From NCBI GenBank assembly GCA_002224055.1, contig AZLU01000163.1:30598-94597 (forward strand): a DNA stretch of 64,000 nucleotides, read 5' to 3'. Each line of letters begins with the position of its first letter. The stretch's first letter is position 1. Position numbers and translations under genes: made by a program. The stretch comes from Pezizomycotina sp. ARF18 (taxonomy: Eukaryota; Ascomycota). This document shows, piece by piece, positions 33,124 through 44,830 of the stretch. The notes below the pieces were generated by a model. That model had not been told where the DNA came from. It saw only the letters and a program-made list of their open reading frames with translations, and did no database searches.

Positions 33124-35442
33124 GTGATAGCCGTTGCGTGGAAAGCATACAGCTACCTCAGCACTTTCCGACGCAATCTCAAGCTTGCTAGAAGCACAGG
33201 TTTACCTTATGGTAAAGCGTTCGAGGACCTACGGGAACATCTCATAATCATCGATGCTAACTTCGTTCTTCACGCGGATATAGTTTCTCGCCTATACACC
33301 CATGAGAATATCGACCCGCATCTTCGTGCCCCTCCTGCGGTAATCGTTAGCTTTCTACCCGCTTTTTGCAGCGAAGCCGTCTGTTGAGGTTCCTTGACCA
33401 CATCGGCATGGACCCTATTGTTATGAACCGTTATGGAGAACTTTACCCGATGATGGTAAATCTTATGTCATTGTCTCGCCGTCAAGCGTGAACGTTCTCG
33501 TAACGAGGTAATACCTCTGGAGCCTTAAACTGGTCCGCCCCATTCCAAACTTTGCCGGATACCGGCATCTGACTTCTTCCTCAACGATACTAATATCAGC
33601 GGTGGATTCGTTCTATTAGGGATGCGGAGCTTGTAAACCAGATGTATGCCAGAAGAAACGAGTTCGACAAACCGTTGGACGATACAGTGTATTAGCTCTA
33701 TTCGGAAATAACCTTATTACGGTCGAAGGGGAAGAGTGGAAAGACACAGGAAGGTCGTGGGAGCGACATTCAATGACAAGAATAATAGGTAAGCGACTCG
33801 GAGAGGAATAGCTCAAAGGAAAGGCAAACTTTTTATAAAATTGGGATGTAATCGCATGCTACGCCGCGAGTTCTCCTTACATTTATTCACGTTGACTAAC
33901 TGGGGTTTTCACGTTTCACGTTAGCTTAGTCTGGTCAGAAACCATCGATTTAGCGGAAAGGATGCTTCACGACTGGACAGAGAAGACCAAGAAAAACCTG
34001 CCAATTGCGACTCTAAACGCAGACATAGAGCGCCTCGCTTTATATGTTATCAGTGCCGTCGGATTCGGCATCAAAGTACCGTGGACCGCCAAAACCGAAT
34101 CCACTAAATCAGATGACCAGAAACACGTCTGGAGGCGACCGCACAAGATGACGTTCCCAACGTGCATGAGCATGTTGAGCATCGGGATTATCCCTATCCT
34201 TTTCTTCCCACATTGGATTATGCAGCTTGCGCCGTCAAAAACACTATTGAATAGGTATTTTACTCTATCAAACCCGCAAACCACTGTCCTTGCGTAGCTT
34301 ATCTCATTCTGCGGCTATGAAATATAGGATATATCACGGCTTCGTCGAGATGAAAGGCTATATTCTCGACATCCTCGACATAGAAAAGGAGAAGATGGAC
34401 ATGAAGATCAAGCCCGGAGCGGATCTCGTTTCCAACATCATCCGGGGCACGCATAATGGTGTTCACCTTTCGAGTTCAGAATCCTCGGAAATGCATACGT
34501 AGGTTTTCGCGGCCCCATTCTGGCACTTTCATAGAAATATATTTCTCGAAGAAACATTGAAACAAATCTGACACATTCACAAACAGGTGATGATTCTCGC
34601 CGGCCAGGAGTCGACTGCACATACGATGGAGTACGCCATAATCAAGCTTGCGCAAAATCCACGCCTCGTCGCAGAATTCCAACAGGCTGTTCAGGCCCGA
34701 TTTGGCTCGAAGCCGTTCTCTGAGTGGAACTATCCCGAGGATTTCGATGGTTTCGCCGAAGTCGCCGCTCTAATGTACGAAACGCTACGCCTTTACCCTG
34801 CTTCCCCGTTCATCCCCAAGCGAGTCGGAGCGACCTTGCCTGCGCGAAGAGTTACAACGTCCGAGAAAGACGGTAGAGATGCCATGCTACCACCAGGAAC
34901 GAAGATCCAGGTTGACCTCGTCGGTATCCACCGTAGCTTTGAGCATTGGGGTCCTGACGCGCACGTTTTCAGGCCTTCGCGGTGGATAGTCAAAGACTTG
35001 CCACAAGCTCACGCTGAAGCTATACCAAAGGCGTCGAACCGAGCGACGAGACGGAAGATGGTGATCAGTATTTACTCACGCTAAACCCACGAGTCATCAA
35101 GCCACCGAAGGGCCACTTCATGCCATTCTCGGAAGGTAACAGGGCATGCATTGGCCAAGTTGCAATGGTGGAGTTCGCCGCAGTTCTCGCTGTACTGTTT
35201 CTAAACCACGGTGTCGAGCTGGATTCTTCTTCTGATGATACAGCACAGAAACTCATATTGAGGATGAGGTCAAGAGACTTGGCGAAGTGGAAGCTACGAA
35301 GAGGGCGTATCAGAGGAGGAGCGACTCTGTTGAAGACATGTTAAATAAGTCTACCTCGGTGATCACGCTCAAACCACCGGAGAATGTGGCGCTTCGCTGG
35401 GTGCCGAAAGGACAGGAAGTCTGGCGTAAATGGATCAATTAA
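33124..35442 (+). CDS. Cytochrome P450 monooxygenase
   Basis: A haem-thiolate monooxygenase, normally anchored in the ER membrane. Landmarks in order: N-terminal segment VIAVAWKAYSYLSTFRRNLK; then SYVIVSPSSVNVLVT; then ARRNEFDKPLDDTVY and LFGNNLITVEGEEWK with HRKVVGATFND, the C-helix WxxxR region. Next are the I-helix AGQESTAHTMEYAI (34587 on, right after intron 34499–34586), the K-helix YETLRLYP (ExxR), and the haem loop PFSEGNRACIG, whose Cys codon is 35147–35149. The C-terminus PENVALRWVPKGQEVW ends at 35442. The I-helix has Gln-Glu-Ser where many have His-Glu-Thr. Several frame changes occur; one is a likely lost C near 35039, restoring SDETEDGDQYLLTL. The substrate is unknown. Confidence 0.88.
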
Positions 35443-35788
35443 CCTTAGGAGTCTGCGGTGCCTTTCTTTCGATATTATAGCAATTTGCAAGTATAGACTT
35501 ATTGAGGTTTTTTTCATGAAATACAGTTGCAGATAATACAGTTTGGAATATGTTGAAGCGAGAGAACAATTAATAACAGTGAAACCGGACAAAACAACAC
35601 GAAGCTTTTGTTCTGTAATATTTGCTTCTTATTTTGTATATTGCCCATAGAGGACGCGATTCATGGAGTTTTCGGGCGAGAATTTATTAACTTCAAGTTG
35701 CAGTACAACTCGCTCGGCTATCCTTGGGTTCGTCATCTCGTACTGAGATTCGATCAGCTTCAATTCCTCTCGAAGCCAATCTACAAGA

Positions 35789-36653
35789 CTATCCCACACA
35801 GCGATTCCTTCCATTCACTATCTTAATCCTCTTCCTCCATACATCCCTCCTTCGCTGAAGAATACTTTCCCATCATGCGGCCCCATTCCATTCAACGTCA
35901 ATACAGTCTCCCACGCGCATCCATGTTCCTGTATTCTTAAGCCTCTCCCATTGATACGGACTGCCCATACTCGCCCTCGAGTGTTCCCATCCTATCTCAG
36001 TGAGGTCTTCCTGATCCTTGTTCTGAAAAGGAGATCCATCCTCGATGCAATATGCAATTTCGGACGCTTGGTTTAACGGAGAAAGCTCGTTTCCTGCCGT
36101 ACGTACGCCACCAAGAATTCACGCACTCGTTATATCCGTGGGTACCATCCGTCATCAAGGCCTGGCCAGCGCCAACCGAAACACCGCCCAGGATGGGTAC
36201 TCGAGGATCATATGCAGAGCTGCTCGGGAATCTTCCCGGGTAAGTTGGCAATGTATTTCCCCTGTCAAAATCTTTAACGTGTGGGAGTATATGTCTCCGT
36301 GAAGGTTGAACGTTAGCGATGCGATCACCTCATATAGAAATTGGAGTACCTCCATGCGAGCCGGCGGAATTCGTAGAAGACCAGATTCAATAGTACCACT
36401 CTTCTTCTCGATATTATAATTTCGATAGTTTGTCGTCTATCACTTCTTTCCACTGAGTAATAGAGCAACCTAGCAGGTAAAGCTCCTCGACGGCCAGAGA
36501 GGGCAACATGTTGAAGCACACTCCTCGTGGTAGCTCATTAATAATCTTGTTCAATAGTCGTGATAACAAACGCATCTTTAAAAAGCTCGCGACGTCTAGG
36601 CGGAGCATAATTTCGTGCATGACCTCGGTCGGAAGGTCTGTAAACTTCGCCAT
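35789..36653 (-). CDS. F-box protein, frameshifted
   Basis: The start at 36653 opens an F-box (FTDLPTEVMHEIMLRLDVAS, then LKMRLLSRLLNKII), the motif that binds Skp1 in SCF ubiquitin ligases. The first frame stops at 36414. Coding-like text continues in other frames: SRRHILPHVKDFDRGNTL, TYPGRFPSSSAYDPRVPILG, HGYNECVNSWW, and SPYQWERLKNTGTWMRVGD with CIDVEWNG. It ends NGRNRCVG-stop at 35789. The C-terminal part should be the substrate-binding region, but no known repeat (WD40, LRR) is seen. Joining the pieces is inference. Confidence 0.5.
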
Positions 36654-36899
36654 CTCCGTAGATTTATTTAGTCCTTGTTCTTACGAGAGCAACGGGGTTA
36701 TGGATAGCAATGATACACATTGAAGAGCCGGTAAGGAGAGAGAGAGGCTTGCGGACCCGGGAATCACTCATGGGCTGGCGAGATGCTGTCTCGAATCATG
36801 AGTCATTGCCTTGCGAGGGTTTTAGGTTTCATAACTCTCTAGCGAGGCACCAGTACGTAATAGTAGTCACAGGAAATGCGCTCCCCGCAAGTTTCGAAC

Positions 36900-37335
36900 G
36901 AGAGAAGAATCGGAAAGTTCGTCAGCTCCGAGTCGCACCATTAATGAGTCTCGAGTCTGCAGCTATCCTGCCCAATACGCGAAGGTCGCCGTTTTAAGTG
37001 AGGTTCCGTTAAAGTAGACCCGAGAAGAGCTAAATCTGAGTTCCAACCGTCTTGTAATTCAGACTTCTGTAGCAGACAGGAGAGAATTTTTCAACGTCCA
37101 CGTCTAAAAATTCCTACCATTGAGGAAAATTGTGTTAAAGGACAAAAAGCTCCTCGAGCGTAAGGCCAGATATATAACTCTTCCGAGTAGCTGCAGAGTC
37201 TGGAAACTCGGATATCACGGAGCGAAGAAGACGACAGCTATCCTCAGCGCGGCATAGCGATTGTCACGGTGCATCCAACAGGTAAAGGATTTCGAGGAGT
37301 ATTTCAGTTGGATAGATAGATGTGAGTGAGGCCAT
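36900..37335 (-). pseudogene. Second F-box fragment
   Basis: ATG at 37335 opens MASLTSIYPTEILLEILYLL, a typical F-box beginning. An in-frame TGA follows the residues DAP, and the same frame then continues with CRLLRSVISEFPDS. Beyond that nothing recognisable is found, and the next minus-strand gene starts about 250 bases further on. It may be a pseudogene or an F-box gene with a base error. The end coordinate is approximate. Confidence 0.4.
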
Positions 37336-37671
37336 GTGATAGATTTGTTAATGGGGTTAGCAAGAATAAAAACCATTGGCGGAACGTGTTCTGATTTGCT
37401 GCGGAAATTCTCAAGTACGGTACATTAAGCACTTTCAAGTTGCTCGCTATGCAGATATTAAAGTAAGAATTTTGCAAATTTATAACCACCGCATCCCTAA
37501 TCCTGGCGCTAAGATACAGTCTGAGTGTAAAACTTTTGATACTGCGTAAGAAAAATTAGATATCCGATCTTGTGGTTTTAGAAAATAGTTGGCGTGAAAT
37601 CCTAAGACCATTGTCAGCCAGGGCGTGGAGATCATAAGGGTAATAAGGTACAACTTGCGAATTATGGCTTA

Positions 37672-38361
37672 CCATATTCGATCCATACGCTGATACCCTC
37701 GGTGCTTACGATACCGAGACGATCCTCGGATGCGGGGCTGTTGAATCTGAAGTAGTGCGCGCCGTTGCGGACTGTCATCGCCCTGTGATTTTCACCGGCA
37801 CCGTCTTTGAAGGTGAATGCCCACCCTTTAGTATTTTTAAAGTGGAGTTCGTATTCGTAAAAGCCGTTGTGAATCTTGATAAGATGGTAGCATGGTTATG
37901 CCTTTCGCCCGGACCTCCTCTGACGTATCGATCCAGTTGCAGTTCTCGCCAACGGGCAGTCTACTTCGACGACTTCGGGTTCGGGCTTTGCGGCATCGGT
38001 TTGAGAAAGCGGTTCGGTCGCGCTCCGTTTTGGACCGTCGAACCCGAGTTTGCTGTTCCTCTTGCTCCTACTTGCGAATCTTTTCAAGCCATTCCTTTCC
38101 GCGATAATGTCTCTTGTCGATGTTGAGTTCTATAGTAGTTTTGTTTATATTTCCTTCGGTCGCGATGTAATTGACTATAATTGATGCCCGTGTTTTGTGG
38201 AAGATCTCTGAAGCCCCTGAGAAAGCCAAGAAAGGTCGTCGGGAGCTATTTATAATCCATCCGTCTAAGATTATTTTAATATCGAGACCAATATTGCAAC
38301 ATATCTTCTCTTCGAGCTTCCTTGATCGATGAGGTATTATACAAAACAAGGCGAGGTGCAT
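37672..38361 (-). CDS. Unrecognised protein with beta-rich C-terminal segment
   Basis: The first frame (38361 down to 38068) ends NIDKRHYRGKEWLEKIRK. Further on, another frame reads KIHNGFYEYELHFKNTKG, then WAFTFKDGAGENHRAMTVRN, then GAHYFRFNSPASEDRLGIVS, then EGISVWIEYG, stopping at a GTAAGC donor near 37671. The alternating hydrophobic pattern suggests beta strands, as in lectin-like or calycin-like folds, but no family is recognised. A Ser/Pro/Arg-rich linker lies between. At least two frame changes are needed, and the 3' exon beyond 37671 was not found. Confidence 0.4.
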
Positions 38362-39031
38362 ATCTTATACGTTGGGGACTAGTTCGCATACAGAATTTTG
38401 GTATCCCCAACCAGCTGAAAATAAACACGTAGGCGCGTATATTTATCAGTATTCGTGCGGGGTCGATAACACTCACATCTTATAGCTGCAGCAACACGTA
38501 GTTTAAGGTCTTCGAATGCAAGACCGATATATCTTGTTCTTGATCGCGGTTCTTCCAGCTTTTGTTTACCACGACTTACTTTATTCGATATCTCAGCTCA
38601 ATTCTATCTTTTCTGGCCAGCGTTTGCGCTAAAATACGCCGAGAAGGGAAAAGTAACGCGAGAAAGGGGTATGACTGTATTGTTAAATTGCGAAAGGCAC
38701 CAATCAGCGACTCAGCTACTGAATCGTGTGGGGAGTCCGTTCGCGGCGCGTTCGGAGTCAATCAGCGGAGCGCGTACCCACGTGTAGCCTGGGTCTCGGC
38801 TTATTTTATCCTTTAAAAAATCTATAGTAAAAACCTGACAATCACGTCTAACGAATATCGAATCTCACCGATCGTGATTGATTCGATCGGTCTATTATAT
38901 GCTGTATCGAAGAAGTAGATATGGTCATCAATTCAATTGCTTAAAATTCTACTAAGAATGTTGTTTTGATTTGATATACTGCCGGTAAAAGGTGAAAAAG
39001 AAGTATGATCTTATATATTTATTCAGACGCA
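38362..39031. other. Intergenic, no gene seen
   Basis: Short frames only, without motif. Confidence 0.5.
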
Positions 39032-39815
39032 TCATCGGGCCATGGCCAAACAGGATCTTAGGGAAGTCCGTTGATCCTCATCCGCGGCGATCCTCGGTAC
39101 ATGAGGTTCAAGAGAAGTCACGGCGGCGCCGGACGATTTCGAAACGAAGAACGGCCGCATCTCGGCCCATTGCGTGTCAATCTTGCTATCCTTTCCTAAA
39201 CGTGCTTCCAGAAGTAGTTCTGGTCCGCTTATAAACTTTCTCGTTCTCATCTCGTTCCAGTGCTGGATCTCCTTATCGATGTAGCGCTTCAACTCGGTGA
39301 TTTTCGTTTTGTTAGGTTCAGTGTTGGCTTGTTTGGGGTTAAAATCGTGGAGGGATTTCAGCGTATCGAAGATCTCAGTCATGCGCGAGGCTTGGGCGCT
39401 GGCGCGGACCGCAAGGCGGGCGAACCTTCGAAGAGTAGTTTATGAGGCTTGCGATAGTGGGCGAACGTCTTCTTGAGGTCGACGTCCGCGTACTCTGGCG
39501 GGATATCCTGCCTTTACTTTGCGCTTGCTGGAGTTGCTTTCCAGGTCCCGAATCTTGGTATCTTTCTTTCCTGCTTGGGTTTGAAGGTCGCTCTTGTCTC
39601 TTTCCAGATCCTTATTCGGTGTTCTTGTTCTTGACGTCCTCTTTGAGTGCCTGATTTCTCCTTCTAGTCGAAGGGCTCTGGCGCAACAGCTCCTTGTCAC
39701 TGTTATCATTTTCCTGGATCTGCTTTTTCAACTGTTTCAGCTCCTTTTCTTTAGCTGCTAGGGCTCGCTCTGCCTTCTCCTTGTCCTGTTCTCCTCGAGT
39801 GCTTTTGGCGAACAT
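39032..39815 (-). CDS. Coiled-coil protein, frameshifted
   Basis: Starts at 39815 (MFAKSTRGEQDKEKAERALA) and enters a strongly charged heptad-like region (AAKEKELKQLKKQIQENDN). It continues in a second frame (NKDLERDKSDLQTQAGKKD, then TKIRDLESNSSKRKVK). The last frame (39382–39032) reads MTEIFDTLKSLHDFNPKQAN and ITELKRYIDKEIQHWNEMRT, ending LRSCLAMAR. The Glu/Lys/Gln-rich middle should form a long coiled coil. The protein would be about 255 residues. No catalytic domain is seen. At least two frameshifts break it. Confidence 0.5.
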
Positions 39816-40412
39816 TGTCTCTCATCTCGCTTATACTCGTTCATTTATTCTCACAGTCCTGGAGTCTGGTCCGTTGGAGGCATGTTGATCGTATGAAATT
39901 AAAGATGTAATAAGTTATTGGAAAGGTATGGCGAAACTATGCGAAATGATGTCTCGGGAAACCAAACTAACGGCTTGTATACGAAGAGGATTGGCTTGAT
40001 ATCGTTTGATTTACCTGTAGCTCGAGACTTGACGGCCTCAATATATACATAATTCAAGTTACTGGCTTGGTGAATTCTTCCTTCAAGTTGTTACTGGTGG
40101 CAATTCACCATTGACCAGCTTCTCTGAAAATAAATTTGCGAGCTAAATTTAGCTTTCGCACAATGGCATCGTGTAACGGATAAATTCGGATTGACGGTCT
40201 GGATTTCAGCTAACGGTCCGGAAGCTCTATACCTGACTTTGCGTTAAAGATGTACCAGAACTGCAGCTAAGTTTCAGCTCGGAACTGCGGGGAACCCAGC
40301 TTCGCTAGTCCACCGCTAGACGCCGCGATGGAGTCGCCATGAAAATCTTCCCTACATAAGGTAACTTCAGCTGTATAATCACGTCTTCGAGGAGTCTGTA
40401 TCGATAATTAAA
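39816..40412. other. Intergenic, no gene seen
   Basis: No open frame of note. It lies between the divergent starts of the coiled-coil gene (minus) and the small secreted candidate (plus), so it may hold both promoters. Confidence 0.45.
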
Positions 40413-40602
40413 ATGTTTGCGTTATTTACCCTCTTGTTCGGGTTTGTTTCTGCAGATGGGCTTCCGTCGCGGAAACCTCACTGCGATGATTCCATAGATC
40501 TGTCTTAGAATCAAGCAGGCCGTTGACTCTGGTGAACAGTGCGTTGGATCCACGAGGTATTGTACACAGGGGGCGCGAAAGAAAAGAAAACTTTCGTCCT
40601 GA
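40413..40602 (+). CDS. Candidate small secreted Cys-containing protein
   Basis: ATG at 40413 begins a signal-peptide-like sequence (MFALFTLLFGFVSADG) followed by LPSRKPHCDDSIDLS, where a TAG at 40506 closes the frame. Another frame, reached by one indel, continues CLRIKQAVDSGEQCVGSTRY and CTQGARKKRKLSS, stopping at 40602. The product would be about 63 residues with four cysteines and a basic end, the build of small secreted effector or antimicrobial-like proteins. There is no family match. The opposite strand also has an open frame here, so this is a weak call. Confidence 0.3.
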
Positions 40603-40944
40603 ATGGAAATAACGGGGAAAGCAAATAACAATGGCCATAATATAGGGTTACGTTGGTAAGAATATAGCTTATTATCTAGCTACGATTGAATAATTATAAG
40701 TCACATTCGTTTCTAAGATAACAAAGATAGAGATCATTTTTCAGTAAATAGCCTACAGACATTCTCTGTTCCATCGGGATCCCCAAATTTCTTCTTATAT
40801 ACTCAGTGATACTCATTAACAAGTATTAATATGATTTATAGTATTATATTTCTCTTCGTATAGACCTCATATTCCTATGATAACTCATTGAAAGTATTGA
40901 GAGTCCATCCGAATCGGTGCTTAGAATAACCTTCAACCGCGGCT

Positions 40945-41547
40945 TCATTTCTTCAAGGCGCCGAGAGCGCATGGGTTAAACCCAATTGAGCTAGGAAGTT
41001 GTTGCTGTCTTGGGACTGGTATGTGGCCTTGATCTTCTTGGTGTGCAGGGTCGAACTTGTAAATCACGAGGGCCTTTGTAGGAGAACTTGGATCCTACGG
41101 GGACGGCGGTAGTGTTGAGACTGTATAATATTTATAAGTTAGTTTGAGCTAGAAAACGAAAGCAAGTTAGGAGCAAAGAGCATTGGGATGTAGTGAACGC
41201 ACATGACAGTTCCTGGCGCGATCTCCAGGATACAGTTGTCTTTCCAGATGCTTCGAATCTCAGCGCCACGTTGTTGCAATCGTTAAACCGATGAGTTCTA
41301 TATGATTTCAGGTGCGTGAACGGCGGGTGGACTTTCAGACCCGCGAGCTGATTTGCCAAAATTCCTTTTTGGATTTGGCAACGGACGGGGGAAGCGCCGC
41401 GTTGTTCGATTTCGTCGTATTATTTGTAGTCGTCCGCGATCACGGCGTTGGTCGCTTTAGTGATCGCTAGGGTCCTGACTTGTAGATCATACCATAAGTG
41501 CTCAAAAGCTTGTCGATTTCAGATTGTCGAGGCAGCACTTAGCGGCA
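40945..41547 (-). CDS. Small hypothetical protein with one intron
   Basis: ATG at 41547 reads MPLSAASTI, then a TGA-type break, then NRQAFEHLWYDLQVRTLAIT and KATNAVIADDYK. Next come GASPVRCQIQKGILANQLAG and LKVHPPFTHLKSYRTHRFND. Another frame gives IRSIWKDNCILEIAPGTVMC up to a GTGCGT donor near 41202. After the intron, NTTAVPVGSKFSYK and LVIYKFDPAHQEDQGHIPV lead to a stop at 40945 (CALGALKK). The product would be about 150 residues without a signal peptide or recognised domain. Confidence 0.45.
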
Positions 41548-42970
41548 TGGTGCTGTGGTAAGAGGAGTGAGGTTCCGGAGCAGCGAGACGAGGAGGGGAG
41601 GAAGGCAACAAGAAGAGAGAAGTTCATCGTGAACGTCTAGAAATGGTGAAAATGAATTTTGATGCTGAACGAACGGTGAATTAGCAGGCCCTAACGAGCG
41701 GGAATGGGGACATAAAGAGAGGAATGAAAGAAAAGAAAATGAGGGCGTATGCAAACTTATATTCTAACATCCCTTTATAAACATATTCACGACTGAAGAA
41801 CTAGGGCTCCGGCGAAACCACGCCCGAAGATACCTTCTCATTGCTACCCCTTGCTTTGTCTGAATGGTATCAGCGAAACTGCATTTACAAGCAATGACGG
41901 CCTCCACAGAACGAACAGACCCAGATGAAAGCAAACTTTGGTCCATTTGCAGCGCAAATTGCAAAATCAACTTGACTCCATGTCGCCTCTCGTGTCACAG
42001 AAGGCAAAAGCTGCTGTTAGAATACACCGAGAAGACAAAGACAACATGGTATTTTTGCTTGCTGCGTTCTTGGAAGTTCTTGGTAATATTGGCAAACTGC
42101 CAGTGTGAGTGAAATTGAAAAAACTCTAAGTCGCGATGTTGACATCGAAATCAACCCCTAAGACTAGACGCAACACCAAGCAGGTATCTTATTGGACGGC
42201 TCGGCGGCCGAGCATTCGTCGGATGGGTTCTGGTAGAAAGACCATCTCCATGCCGATGTTCTGGTGCAAAATACATTCCAAAGGGTGTATGCCCTCGCTT
42301 ATATTGCTAGGTTTTAGGCTAGCGAGATGGTCCTTGATAACTTGGCGGATTCGTATAATTTGACATCTGGGACATCTAGAGTTGTACGAGGCATCTAGAT
42401 AGAGCAGTACATATCTATAGATCCTTATTTGATCCCTATTACCGAACTTTGCGGTGATCTGATATGATTGCAACTCTACGAAAGTACTTACTTAGCTCCA
42501 GAAGGAACAGAAAAAAACCAAGCATTAGTGTCACTACAACATAAAAAAAAAACGTATCAAATTGCGGTAATACATAAAGGGTCGTGAAAGTCATTATCGG
42601 TTAAGGTCACAAAACGTCCAAAACCGAGGCATTAAATCTGCCAGAAGGGAGAAAAGGAAAAGGAAAAGGAACAGCGTGAGACATTTGAGATGAGAAGACG
42701 AGACATACTCTTCTTAAGAAACACTGCAAAGAGACGGAGAAAAATATATGTATACATATATAACCGTTAGCATAAGCATGCGGAGAAAAGGCGACAGGTA
42801 ATAAGCTTTTCGCCCTCAGGTTTACGGGCACGTTTATGAAATTGTTCCCTTGTCAGAAAACGAAATTAAGAATGCGAAAGAAGAGAGGCTACATTATAAA
42901 TGCCTGTTTATGCGAAGAAAAGCTTATACCGAACGCTAACGCCCGGAGGAGCGTTGGTGCATATCGAGAG
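41548..42970. other. Intergenic, no convincing gene
   Basis: Short frames on both strands (82 and 94 codons at most) lack motifs. The inverted repeat at 42971–43170 follows. Confidence 0.45.
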
Positions 42971-43170
42971 GCGTTTCCTGGGATGTTTGTACCAAGATTA
43001 AAATGATTGTAAATGCCGTCTATTCTTCCTTCAGCATTTCCTAAGATATTTACACAATAATTGGTCCCAGACACACGAAGGGAGGCTGATTGCTGGCTGA
43101 GACCAAATCACCGTAAAAAAACATCCCAGGAAACGCTGAAGGAAGAATAGACGGCATTTACAATCATTTT
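42971..43170. repeat. Long imperfect inverted repeat (52-base arms) plus a partial third copy
   Basis: Bases 43000–43051 are the reverse complement of 43119–43170 with 4 mismatches in 52, separated by 67 bases. All four mismatches read A in the left arm where the right arm's complement has G. An 18-base piece of the same sequence (42971–42988) is a third copy, an exact reverse complement of 43119–43136. The RNA could form a strong hairpin. No coding function is visible. Confidence 0.85.
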
Positions 43171-43319
43171 GATCCTGAATGACGTGACATCTCATTGATG
43201 TGAAAAAAGGATTTGGAGCTTGACAGTGTCTCTTCATCTCCTTCCGTCTACGCAAGTGAATTGGCCGTCGTGACCGATTACCGCGTCGTCGTCGACATAT
43301 TCCATGAAGCATAGGCGAA

Positions 43320-44030
43320 TAATCCTCTGGGACGCTAGGCTGGCTCTCTGAATCTAAATCGGAAGGGGCCTTGGTATTCAGTAATCCGCGCAGTTGCGAA
43401 GGGTTCGTTAAGTGAAGCTATAGACTGATCATTTGCGTTCGGAGTTTCATTTTCTTGGCCGTTCACTATTTCTTCGCCCAGACATATGAACCTTTCACCT
43501 AGTAGAGAAAATGATCAAGTACCTTAGCAATCTATATTTCCTGCCGGCTGAATCAAGGCTGAACTTACCTGGTTTTGCGGTCCGTGGGGATGCTTCACTC
43601 TTTGTATGGTATTGCAACTCAGAATAACCGGACAACGCCGTCGTGTCTATTCCGTACTGCAACTTCAATAGGAGTGAGATATGCTTCGCATCCGCCGGAC
43701 GCTAAACGAGCGGCCGCCGTTTCGAAGGGCAGTCGCCAGCCTCGAGGAGAAGTTGCGCTAAACATCGAAGCCGAAAGTTGCACACAGGTGGAGCGGAGTC
43801 TCCAGGCACGTAGCAGCATTGCCATCTGGCTGGGAGCTTATGTATACTCTTCCATACCGAGTAGTTCCTGACGTGCGTTCAAGACAAGTTGTCGAGAAAA
43901 CCCGAAACGGATCTGCTTCGCTTCTCGCAGTACTTGTAATGAGGTACCATGTCTTGATCATGTAGCGTACGGCCGAGACCCTAGGTGCACTACTACCTTG
44001 CGAGATCCCGATAGATATCTCCTTTGGCAA
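43320..44030 (-). CDS. Ankyrin-repeat protein, frameshifted
   Basis: Ankyrin signatures occur in sequence on the minus strand: ETPLHLCATFGFD, then LAQLLLEAGDC in another frame, then AYLTPIEVAVRNRHDGVVRL in a third. TPLHxAx and LLLEAG are the canonical helix turns of the 33-residue repeat. After an intron (GTAAGTTCAGCC donor near 43570) the text continues CLGEEIVNGQENETPNANDQ and NEPFATARITEYQGPFRF. Ankyrin repeats bind other proteins; nothing shows the partner. The limits are approximate, and the N-terminus may lie further upstream, towards the Hsp70-like segment at 44.4–44.8 kb. Confidence 0.55.
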
Positions 44031-44411
44031 GGTATTTCAAGCAGCTGAGGGCCACATGCTCGTTGGCGCTCGCCATCGAGATGCGGAACTTGGTATCACC
44101 TCCAAGTATATACTGTCTCAAGCCATCTAATGCGAATCCACCTCTTGACGTTTATTCACAATCAAGGAACCGCCACCGCATTAAGGATCTTCTATCAGTT
44201 TGTGGCGATGAACTTGGTCAGTGATTGGCGCAACCGTAGGGTTACATTCCAAAGCTAGCAGTTCCATGAGTTCAAGTATAGACAGCGGTCGCCGAGCTGC
44301 TAGAATCCACGAAAATATTGACCGGGCTTGGTGAGAAGGGTAGTTGAGATTTGCATTAGCAAATTCCTAAAAACTTCTTCCATTGTCGCCGAGGCGGTCT
44401 TTGAACCCCAG

Positions 44412-44830
44412 TCAGTAGGTACGCCATGGAGCCATCTTGTCCTTGAAACTCCTCCAAGCCTTGATTTTTGTCCTGGTTCCAGTGACACCTTGTGGTCCCG
44501 CTTGGAACGATGTAAGATTTGCCAGAACCCTTAAGGAATATACTACTGGCTTATCTTGATCTTGGGTTGAGGGAGCAGACTGCGGCTCTTCGCTAATCTT
44601 ATCGGACGAGTCCGAAGGAGCCTTTGCCGGCTTATCCTCGGCGAGTCTCGACACGGCCTTGGGCCGCCAATTCGGAAGTTTCGAGACAGCAGTATTACGT
44701 GGATCTTCGCTGACGTTGCTCGGAAGGCGAAAGCCACTCCTGAATATGTTGTACCGAAATCTATACCAACGATCTTCTCGCGTACAAGTTGCGGCCCTCA
44801 GTACGGTTCTGACTTGACCGCCGTTCAAAG
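44412..44830 (-). CDS. Hsp70-like ATPase, N-terminal fragment
   Basis: One minus frame reads REKIVGIDFGTTYSGVAFAF (about 44719–44798), the phosphate-1 loop (DFGTTYSGVA) typical of the divergent fungal Hsp70-like proteins. A second frame then reads VSKLPNWRPKAVSRLAED and a Ser/Glu/Lys-rich linker. Other Hsp70 blocks (phosphate-2 DxGGGT, adenosine loop) are not found nearby, so the gene is truncated or split by introns and errors. The ankyrin segment lies 380 bases downstream on the same strand; whether the two form one gene cannot be decided by eye. Confidence 0.5.
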
